Below are positions 40,101 through 52,100 of a DNA stretch of 64,000 nt, piece after piece (positions within the stretch are counted from its first letter, which is position 1; every line of letters starts with the position of its first letter). The stretch covers positions 75,525,168-75,589,167 of the forward strand of contig OX235270.1 of assembly GCA_944472135.2 (NCBI GenBank), given 5' to 3'. The position numbers and the translations under genes are program-made. This DNA is from Trichobilharzia regenti. Its lineage: Eukaryota > Platyhelminthes > Trematoda > Strigeidida > Schistosomatidae. A model generated the notes under the pieces. That model had not been told where the DNA came from, made no database searches, and was given only the letters and a program-made list of their open reading frames with translations.

Positions 40101-43100
40101 AGTCCTTCTAGGCGAAGACGCTGACGAAATGCAGAGTCTTCTAAACACCTTGAGCCGCAATCTACGAATGTTTGGCATGCGATTCGCTCCCGCCAAATGC
40201 AAGATGATGTTACAGGACTGGACTACATCGACGCCTAGTTTAAAAATAGGAAGTGAAGTGGTAGAGCACGTTGACCGCTTCACTTATTTGGGAAGTACCA
40301 TCAGCCAGTGCCAACGGGTTGATCTCTGACGAAATCTCAGCACGGATACAGAAGGCTCGTTTCGCAAATACCAGTTTACGCCGACTCTGGCGTAGACCAG
40401 ATATCTGACTATCGACCAAAGGGCGGGTGTACTGCTCATCAGTCCGCTCCGTCCTCCTTTATGGCTGTGAGACCTGGCCATTGAGAGTGGGAGACATGAA
40501 AAGATTAGCTGTCTTTGATCATAGGTGCCTGCGTTCTATCTCTCGTGTGAAGTGGTATAATAAGGTGACCAATACTGAGGTTAGGCGTCGAGTGATAGGT
40601 AAGGCCGGGAAATCAATCGACGAGGTTGCGAAGTTACATCGACTAAGATGGTTAGGACATGTGTTACGTATGCCTAGTCATCGCCTTCCTCGACGAGCAA
40701 TGTTAGCGGATATAGGGTCAGGCTGGAAAAATGCTAGCGGCGGTCAAACTAAAACATGGCACCAGTCAATGAAATCTACAGCAGTTAGTCTAAGCCACGT
40801 AGGAAGATGTAGACTTGTTGGCTGGTTGGGGTCCTCGGGACGGTAAAAATCAATGGTTGGAAACAATTGGTGACATGGCTCAAAATCGTTCCCAGTGGCG
40901 CAGATGCATCCGCTCCTTGTGACTTATAATTTCCAATGAAACTTTTGTTCTTCGTTATTACTCCCCCTTTGTCTCACACTACTCTACTATGCTTTTCTTG
41001 TACTTTCTTCTCTTGCTTCGTGTGCTACATGGAGTGTGGCGACTTGAACTTCCGCACATTTGTGCAAAGTTCTATGTCGAAAACAGACAGACAGATTGTA
41101 ATTAGTGACTGCAATATAGCCTTGTTAGTTAGAAAAGATTGCTTACATATACTACTGACAGATTAAGACGAGTAGTTGCATGCCATTCACAGCAATTAGT
41201 GGTGCTTGCTATTATATTCTATTCTGTAAGGATTGATGAAGTGTCAAGCTTTTCAAACCGTAGTCTGATTTGATTAAAGTGTAATAAACTTTAGATCGTT
41301 ATCTTCTATTTTGGAACATATCAGTAGTGTATAACCCTCATTTTCTGAGTTCTTTTTCAGTCTCTTAACTGCCTTTGACTTATTTTCACACTAGTTTGTA
41401 TTTATGATGGTTTGTAACTACGTGGGAATGTATTAGATAAATGACCCAAGGAAATCTACGCGTCTTTCTGTAAACCTCTCTGTTGACTTAACAGGACACA
41501 GAGTACCCCTTAGAGGTGATTACCAATTTACGAAGTTAAAAAACTGGTCAACCTGCTTTCACTGCAAAAATGATCCTGTTGGTTTCATTACTTTGGTTCA
41601 AATCTGCAGTAAACAGATGCTGGAATGAAAGAGTACTAAGAAACTAATTTGAGGAAATTTAGATGTTCGCGTGGTTTAGTTAGCTGTGTTGAAATGACAT
41701 TAATACCGTGACCAATGGGGAACTCTTGTTTGCAACAAATTCCTGGTAGTCTTATCTACTCTATAGGCTTCATGAATTACGACTATATTTCAAGAGTTGA
41801 TGTGCTTCAATTTTGGTCACTGATTGATATCATTTAGAGAATCACGGAGTACTTGACAGTTGTCAAGTCCTTGTTTGGAAATCGTCGGCAGTGCCACCCA
41901 CTGAGGTTCGAACCCAGGACATTCCAATTACAAGGCAAGCTCGTAGACCGTTGAGATACCGTGTTTCAATGGTTCTCTGACTGATGTCAATTAGTTAGTG
42001 GTCAAAATTGAAGCAATTGCGATTATAATCTCGTCTTATGTTCGTTTAATTATTTGTGACGTAAGATGGTGTGCAATCAGTCCTTTAAGGTTTATATTCA
42101 AGTTAAAGGCACCAGAAACTGTTGCAGTAATACTCCTAATAATCTGTTTGTCGGAAAAAACGTTAGGTCTCAAAAGATTTCCAGCTAAACCAAAATCATT
42201 TTGAGGATTTAGCATCATATGTGTCTCTTGTGTTTCGAGTTAAGAAAGCATAGAATACTTCAAAGTCCGGATTTTTTTCATCACGATGGTATGCTCACGA
42301 TGTGTACACACCGTAATTTTGTTGAAACAAAATATGCAAGTAAGCTGGAAACACACACACCCTGGTGTTTGTTTCACTTTAAGCTGTTCAGGAATAATGG
42401 GTTGCATTACCTTGTACGACTAGCACTATTCCTTCCTATCTGATTTTAGAAGTTTTCAGATAACTGGCATTATGCACATAATGCAGTAGTTGAGTGATAC
42501 AGTCATTAACTGAGCACAATGCTTACATTTTCTTATAAAATTTTGTTCTTCACTAACAGGCTTACTTGTGTTTTTCAACACTTTCTAATTTTTGAATACT
42601 TGTGGTTAACTTAGCAACAGCAGTGGCAGTAGATTAGTTTACGCGGGAAAATACTGTCAACAAAGCACCTATTTTGACTGCATAGTGGTTCAAGCCGCCA
42701 GCAAAAATAGCAAAGAAGAAAGGTTAGATATTGAAGTATGTCGTAGAATAGAAGAGAGAACACAAGAGAATACGGTATTCCAAATAAGAATTAGGTGAAG
42801 TATGCATGCATCTGCAATGCAACGATCCATTTACAGCCATACTGCTTAGTCTCCAATCATTGATCAGTCGTGATTATGCTGATGAGAACCAACAACCGAA
42901 ACAGTGTTGCATCCGCATATTCCAATGTTATTTTCAGGACTACATAATATAGTCAACAGGAGTCTTGTGTTATTATTAAAGTATTTGTATGCACACCTGT
43001 ACCATAAAAAAGTTATTTGAAATAATCAGTTGTGTGATTATAGTCAATTCAAGTGGATAGTGAATGGGAAACGACGAGTTGTGAGCCTGAGGGTGGTGAT

Positions 43101-46100
43101 GTGAAATGGGTCGTGTAAAGAGGAGATGAGAGCTTAACAACTCGATATTATTTAAAAAAACATTAATGTTAGCGATAACGATCATTGTTTAAATCCTTTG
43201 TGTATAAATCACTGTATAGCTAGATGAGGAAATGATCGATAAGTGGAAGTCGTTGTAATGAGTCCTTACTGGATCACTCAAACATACTCAAAAATATAGC
43301 GTTGATATCTGTTGTCCGAAAATTGACTAACCAAGCATAATAATTTACGTGTAATTAATTGTATCTAGTTAAAAGAGGAAAACTCACAGCTTTATACTTT
43401 TCTTGTGAAACAAGCTCACGTATCATTGTAGAATAAATGTCGCCAGGCCTTAAGAGATCACCGGGTTCAACAGTATCCAAGAGTCTGTGGCATCTTTCCA
43501 TTGCCTCAATTGGATTCACAGAGAACAATCTGTTTATATAAATAAGTAGTTAAAAATGAGTTAATATCAACTTATAAAGGTATTAGTTTTGATAGCAGAG
43601 TTCACCGTCATCATCTTAAGACGGAAAGTTTTGGATTATATAGTCAAAATGTCAAAAGCTGCTCAGTTTATCTACCGAGCTTCGACTGAACATCGCACGT
43701 TTGATTTCGATACAGTACTTATGATCCGTAACATAAAACAAATGTGTAGCTGGTGTCTTATCATAGGTTCTTGTGTTAAAATTACAAATTCGAGATAACG
43801 AATCTCAGTTACTGTATTTATGATTTATCTCACGAATTTGTGTTACAGCCGTGTTGATTTCACAATCGAATGGAGTATCGATACAGCCATTCTTCATCAT
43901 CTGAAAAACAACACTTACTTGTTCTTGAATAAGATAAGCCGTTAGGAAAAACGTTAAACATGTGGTTATAATCAGTAAGATTTGACTCATTCCAATTAAC
44001 CGGCTTTGAGATTCCACTCGGTTAGTTGAAGTGCTTGATATTATTCAGTTTCTCAAGCCTGAACAAATAGGGCTGGGTTAAAAATCGCAATCCATAGATT
44101 TAAGTTGAACTGTTAGAGTTATCGGGCTGTGTTTTCAAAGCAGTAGATAGAAATCGCCTTAGGAGAATTAGAACGAACAGTAGATTTCTAATAGCTGCTC
44201 CCTCAGGGTTTGGAGTTATTAATCCAATAGTTTCAGTATACAAAAGCCACTAAGAGCAAAGTAAGAATATGCCAGAAACTTCACTATGTAGACAAAATCA
44301 AATGGATAGAAATAATTAAGGGATATTCTATAGCTGAAAACTAGTATTGCAAATTGAAAATCAACAACAAATATAAAGGACAAATAGTGTGGTTGGACGG
44401 AGGGCAAAAAAGAGTTTGGTCAGCAATGCTACTAAAGACAAAATTAACAGTTGGGAATTAGATTATCGAGATAAGATATAACTAAAGTAACCAACTTAAC
44501 ATAAGGTATATTCATCTTGGTAAGGGAAGAGTGAAAACGGTTTCCTTCTGGATGCAAAGATTCGGTTTTAATCTTCTAAATGGTAATCGTTTGTTGTACT
44601 TAGCAGGGGGCGGCAACTAAGCACTTATTTAGAGGAGACAACAATATTCAACTTAGGATACGTGATGCCACATCCAACCAGTCCCTCAATTTTGTGTAGG
44701 CTGTTCGATACTGGTATGATTGCGGCGAGCTCGGGAATCAGAGAAGAATAAAGCATCATAAATCGGTAATAGAGACCAACCGGTGATTGAACTGTTAAGG
44801 GAAACAACCTGTGAGAAGGATAGATGTTTAATAATTTCACAGGAGAGACTAACGGAACGTCGGATAGGGAAAACAGCTCCACTGTTTTACTCCAGGCTCT
44901 CGCACTGTAGCCACGGTCGCGAAAGCTGTCTTTAATCTACAATGGGAAAGAGCAGTGATATCTGTTGGTAAGATTCCACAGGTACTGATATGAATTTATT
45001 GACTAGGATAACTGAAGCACTAACAACTTGTGAATGTGAATAATTGTAATAAGCCTGTGAGACTGACGTGGGGCACTCACCGCAATTGTTTATTGGGAGA
45101 GGAGCAAATTTTGCTGTGATTGTGATCACTAGCAGATCAACTTAAGCTGTCTAGCACTTAAGATCCTGGTGTTCTCTGACCTAATTTAAGGATGGTGGGG
45201 TTACAGCGGTTACCAACATTTGAAGATATGAAATTGTTCACTAGTATTAATTCAGCTATTCCCTCTTCCTCACATCTTTGTGTATCAAAGAAGCATGCTA
45301 AGAAAGCTAATTTTAAGTGAACGGAAGTGCTCCAAATTCCAAAGAATAAACAGAGAAGTTTGACAAAAATTAATGTACAGAGTTTGCATACATTAATTTT
45401 AAGTGATCAACAATTTATGAGCTCTACAAAATGATAAAATTTAATTCAAACTAGTTTTTATAACAGATCAGTCATCGAAGGCGAACCGACAAAAATAAGG
45501 ATTCTGGGATTCATTGTCGTGAGAGGACTGAGCGGTACTCAGAGAAGATCAATCCGGGTAAATCCATATAGCTTTTCGGCTCAGACAAGGGTGTACTGAT
45601 CATAGTTTCACCCTTCAATGAACCTTCTAGCAATGTCTGGATGTGAAAGGACAACTGAAAAAGTATATTCCATTAATCAAGTTTATGTACTCGAACCGAT
45701 GAAGCCGTGGTAGAGCTTATGGACAGTTATCATCAAGAGTAAAAACAATCGTTGATGATATATTTGTTTCTTGTGATATTCAACATTCATTAAATACTAC
45801 TTGGTTTTCGTATAGTTATTCCCTCTCCCACACATCTACGTTTATTGTAGTTCCACTGCACTTTTCTCTACCTCTGTGTGCTTACATGCAGTGAGGCGAA
45901 TTGATCTGCTGCACTTTCATACAACGTTCTAGGATGATAATTCAGAACAGTTCAAAAATAAAGAAACATTAGACATTAGTTTTCTCGCAGTCTGAAAGCG
46001 GCCGCTGAAGAAGTCAGTTTTTGAGAATATACACTTTCAAACAGTCACCTATGTTTAATCTTGTCAATGAGCAACTGTTTTGGCATCTGATAAGAAAATA

Positions 46101-49100
46101 AATCCATTTTAAAGCTAGTGCTTCGGTGGCATAGCGGTTAGGACATTCACCGACCATGCACATGGTCCGGGGTTCGATCCCCGGCCACGGACGCACTCCT
46201 TTACCTCGGTAAGCCAGAAATAATCCTGGTAAAGAGGAAAGGTTGGGCATGAGGCTAGCAACCCCATCCTGTAAAATAAACACTGCTGCAGAAACTTCAA
46301 GTCACTAGCTTGAAGCCCTATGTTCCACTGGGGAACGTGAAGGAGAAAACAAAAAGCTAAGCAAATACTTCAGTATAAATTCTGATCAGTTTGAAGGGTA
46401 GTAGTAGTGTTTCTATAGGAATTTTTAACGATTTCATTTAAAGTAATTTTACACTGGTAAACACCAGTAATTTTTCAAGATTCAAGTTAGTACTTTATAA
46501 AATTTAGTTATGATTTATATACATATATAATCATTGGCATGTATTAATCAGCTTACTCTTGTGTTTCAACGAATTCTTTGCACAATGTTGCTTTATCTTT
46601 AATTAGTGCTAGACGTTTTTTAAGACGACATTCAGATGATTCATTAGTTTTATCCGAATTCAACGCTTTAATTAAAACTTTATAAGCCTCACTTAATGCC
46701 CCAGTTGCTTTTTCATAATTTCCACCATCTTCAATTTCACCCTTAAAGGAAAAAAAAATAAAAAAGCGAAATTCTACATATCAGCTGGTTCCATTGATTC
46801 ACTTGAGTAATGACAGTACTATGAATATACCCTGTGGAAGCTAAGATGAATGCTTTTTATTTCATGCAGTTTTCATCAGTTGTATACAACCTGAATGATA
46901 AAATACATAAGCAATCAGTATGACAATTTTTGCCATACTTTACATGAATAACTAATTCATTATACAAAGGTAGAATAAAACATCAAAAACGAAGCTGACT
47001 TCTGCCTTGTACAGGAAATTGTAGTCAAAATAGAAACATTCTTATATTGTATGGAAGGAACTATTCAAAAATGAATCCAAGCATAAGTAGAAGCGGTTAT
47101 ATGATCCAGCGGGGTTATCCTGAAATTACGGATGTAGACGGGTAAAAATGAAGTCAAACTGATGTCAGCTCAAGATTAAATCTCCCATGCAATCAAACAA
47201 AATCCCTACAAAACCAATACTTGAAATCGAATTTCTTTGGAGAAGTTAAGTGGAGTCAGAGTTCACCAGTGTGCTAATAAGTTATTCACAGTTTCCTTTC
47301 GAATACACACGAATAGCTTACGCAGCAACGGATTTCAGCCTGGATTCAATTAAGGATAAGTTTTTTTATTAGCTTAGTGGGTTGACGAAGCAGATAGTTC
47401 AAACGGATATCACAGGCCCAGCTGGGGACTTGAATGTACGGGCTGGGCGTTTAGGCTCAGAGAAGAGTCGTCTAGGTTGTCGGTGGAGTCTTTGCGGTCA
47501 CAGGCCAAATAATGCAGACCAGCTTCTACAGCATCGTGCAGATCACAACCTGCTTCTAGCCATCATCAACTCCCGATATACGCCCTAGCGTCCCCTTTCT
47601 GCCATTCAAGTTTGACTGAAATCTATCGCATTGCTATCAGTTTCCGATGGTGTAGGTGCACACAGGACTGCTTCTCCTTTTTGAAACATATTTATGGATT
47701 CCAATCATGCTTTAGTGTTTGCTAGGTTTGGAGTGATCTTAAAAGTCGTCATTAACAGGTTGACATATGTAAACTATAGTAACTGCTACCTCTGCGAAAT
47801 GCGGAACCAACCTAGAGTCAATGTTAGCTAGTAACCCCTTAAATAACCTCGATGAATACTGACTAAGACGTTAGGAAAGTGGTAAAACCAGCCACAAAGC
47901 CAGGGTAGAAGAATCCTTCTCTATAATATCCCGGGTGCCAAATAAATTGCCAAAAACATCGAAGCACCGCGTGCTCCAAACAGCAGAGGCTATTGCGACT
48001 CGCTTCAAACAACCAGCGCCCTGTGTTCAAAAGAAGCAAGTCTAACCCCTACTTTTGCTTTGGCCTTCAGTAGAAACTATAAACGCATGAATTTGTAGTA
48101 TTATCTTTCGTAATTTTTCTGACATTCAGCTTATTTTATGTTGATGTTATTGAGCTGTTATCTACTGATATTATTGACTCGATGTTATATAAACAGTATT
48201 AATGTTGTTCATAACACTAATTCATTCATTCACTATAATGTATATATAACTGTAGAGCCTGATGATGAATTTATCGAAAAGACTACCCTTTGTTCCGTAA
48301 CCAATCTTTTGAAAATTTTAATGGGCATTTTTAATCAGTTATACATATTTATTAAATTGCTATGAGCCCTGAATTAGATTTGAATCGGCAAAAGGCGAAA
48401 AGTGACCAGCCTATGGCATGCTATTAGCCTATGCGGGTGTTGATTTGAGCTATGCAGTAGAGTGCAGGTCGTCTGGGTAGAGTTTGTTTGACATCTGACC
48501 AACCTAGTTATGTTTATTGCACAGAATGTTTCGATCCTTTTGTGCCCATGAGCTTCTCGAAAATGATTCTTTCAATTTAATCTTGACATTATTTTGATAG
48601 TAGTAACCAAAGGTAACACCTAGAATATTGGATGAAAACATAACTAAAGTACAAATATATCTACCTGACAAGTCCTAAACGAAAGGAATCATTCATTCTG
48701 AATTCTATTGCTCACCGAATTCAATACTTTAATGCTATGGAAAGGTAAGTACTGAATACAGACATAGACTACGAAATAACGGTCCCTCAATAACTCTGTT
48801 AATATGATAGTGTTACACATATAAAGGTGATGTTCGAGAGATATCCATTTTGTCTCAGTTGTCGTGATTGTGTATTGCTCAGTTATTAGCTGACATTCAT
48901 TTTAAGCTATTTCATGAACCAAGCGTCAAGAAGACTTCTCAGGATCTCTAGCGTGTAATGAAATTGATACAAAAAGATGAAGCTGCATTGTGATATTCCG
49001 TCATTATTTCTTCAGGAAATTGACTTATTGACTCAACACCAATATGAATGACGTCAAATGATATGTCACACCGTTGAAGAAATTGTATTCCCTATGTTTT

Positions 49101-52100
49101 CGATACAATAGATTGAACTTTTGTCCCAGCCGCATTTCGAATCCATTTCAACTTAGTTTATTGTACAGCATAAAAATTTCATTTATTTGATATTTTCATA
49201 GCAAACAAAAAGGGATACAGAATAAGGCATATTGATTGATGAATCCAACCAACTTACTTGGGCACAAGCTTCATAAAACGATGCCAATGATTCCAAAGCA
49301 TGTCCACGTGAATAAAATTGTATAATATTTTTTATAATATTCATATTTGACCGCCAATCATTCACTGTTTGTAAATAGTTCGCTGCCATAATATAAATTT
49401 CTTTTTGTTTACTAACATTTGCAAAGAATATAATCTTCTCTGTATCACCTGAACGTAGTAATGCTTTCATTGCTGATATACGACTACCAGCTTGAGTGAA
49501 TTTTTTACAAGCTAAATGATACTTTCCTTGTTGCATACATAATTCACCTAATTCAACTAACAGACTACACTTTTCTTTTTCTGGTAGTTTATCTGAAGTC
49601 GGTGTAAGCTTTTCAGCTAATTCATCTGAGATAGAGACATTATGATCCGCGCATAATTTAAGTGCATCACAGTACTGTATAAAATAGAATAAAATAAAAT
49701 GCAATAAAAACATAATTTACAAATTATGAGTAAAAATAATATGATCAGTGTTTACAGTTGCATAAAGTCAAATCTTAGGAGATTACGTTATTACACTCTG
49801 TAGTATTCACTTTACTAACATTCTTAGAGGCCAAACCTTGAACATATGAAATGTTCAACAAGTACTTTAATTCTGAATTATTACTGTGATTTTCAGCATT
49901 AAGTTGTAGTGGGAATCTTAGGGATATAGAAAGTCTAAAAGTAATTTTTATAATTATCAAATGGATGAATAGTGTCACGGGGTTGTGAATGTGTATCCCT
50001 GGACAAGTCTAAATTGTTCAAGTTGTCCTATTTCTCAAGGGTTTTTCAGTCTCTGTTTCTACATAACAAGAAGTATTTCAAAACTTTATATTATTATTAT
50101 AATGGCTCCCTTGGGTTCCTACTGGAACATAGGGCTTCAACTGCACGTCTCCACTTGCTTCTGTCTTCTGCTGTACTTTTCACCTGCATTCATGATAGTC
50201 CATACTCTTTCAACTCCTCTTCACACGATCTCCTCCATGTCACCCTTGCACTGGCGTCCCACTCGCCGCTTCCCTTTCGGGTTCCACTCGAGGGCTTGAC
50301 GCGTGGTGTCACCCAGCGGTCTCCTAAGCGAGTGCCCAATCCATTCATCTCCACTTTCCCCTGCATATTTGTTGGTTGGCGAATGGTTCTTGTTTTGCTT
50401 GTTCCCATAGTTCCTTGTTGGTGATTCTTTCCGGCCCCGCCATCTGATCTTCAGTATAGAGCCAGCGAAGACAGTTGTTAATAAAGGTCTGCAACGGGCT
50501 GTTGGAAATATTCTCGGTGACCCGCCCGCCAAGTTTCTCATCCGTATAGAAGAACTGACTTTACGTTTGTATTGAAAATCCGAATTTTGTTGTTGATGTT
50601 GAGTGACGAGGATTTCAAGATTGATTTCAGGTTGATGAGTGTGTTTCTCGCTCGATTCGACATCCTCGTCCGTTCCGACTGCCTGTAGTTGAGACAATGC
50701 TCCCTAGATAAGTGGATGAAGTAACCTCTTTCAAATCCCTCCCGTTGATGGTGATTGGCTCTGGATGTTGCTGCTGTTGTTGTTGGTTGGTTATTTTCAT
50801 CACCTCCGTCTTGTCTATGTTCACCTGGAGTCCTGTCTTCACCAACTGCTTCTTCGACCAGTTTGTCGGTTTTCGCTTGTAAGTCTTCGATTGTGTGTGA
50901 CATCAAGCATAAGTCATCCACGCGCGAAATCCAGGTCTTCTAGGTTCTTTACTTCGGTCAGTCCAGGATATTCCTGTCTTCTCGTTTCCCACTCACTGTC
51001 CAACGCATAATCCAGTCCACCACAATTAGGAATATCATTGGTGATAATAAGCACTCTTGTCCGACTCCTGTGTTTACTCAAAACGCCTCACTGAGTTTTC
51101 CGTTGTGGATCATTTGACATATGCCTTTGTCGTACAGCTGTTGAACAAGGTTGATGAATATTTGGGGTACGCCGTAGTACTCGAGTAGTTTCCAAATTAC
51201 TTCGCGGTCAATGCTGTCTGGTGAAGGCCTTCCCAAAGTCTATAAAGTTGAGGTAGAGGTTTGATTGCCATTCCACGCTTTGTTCTGTGATGATGATGCG
51301 TAGGGTTGCAATTCGGTCAGTACATGATTTGCCTGACTTTCCTGAATCCAGCTTGTTCTGGTCGGAGTTCTGTATCCAGTGCGTCTTTTATTCTCTTCAA
51401 GATGACGCAACTCAGAATTTTACTTGGCGTCGACAGGAGCATGATTCCTCGCCAGTTCTTGAAGAGTGGGGCCTAAGTCTCCCTTCTTTGGTAGTTTCAT
51501 GAGATAACCTTTCCTCCAGCCAGTAGGCACCTTTCCCTCCTTCCAGACCTTTTGCAATAATGGAGTCAGCATATCTGCTGTCGTCTCTGGGTCCGCTTTT
51601 AGTGCTTCAGGGGGTATTTCATCTGGTTCAGATGGAATACTTTACTGGTAATAAATAAGAACAAAGAGTCACGCTTTCATATGCAGTAATTGAATAGATG
51701 TTTGACTCACCTATGCTCTTAATATAAACTAAAAGTTTGAAAAATAAACAGTGATGAACTTTTTTTTCAACTGATTACTGTTTCAGAGTGATACTTGAAT
51801 GTATTCAACAAATTGGGATTGATGTTATTAAAATGCAATTTCGCCTCAAGTGGGTGATTTCAGCAATGATAGTTTGAAGTAAATAGTTTACTAATAAACC
51901 TTTGATTAATACTAGGTGGCTTAGAAGCTTAGTGTATTGGTTCGATATCAATCTTTGTTCCTGCGACAATGTTTATATTGGTTGGAGGATTTCATCATCA
52001 TCATCAAACAAAATCCGTACAAAACCAATACTTGAGAATGTTTATATTGTCAACAATTACATTTTGAACATGGATGCATTTGGATAAGGCGGAAACAACA

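Noticed and set aside
46117..46195. Functional tRNA gene
   Set aside because: The boxes are good but the acceptor ends do not pair properly and the anticodon arm is abnormal. A SINE explains it better.
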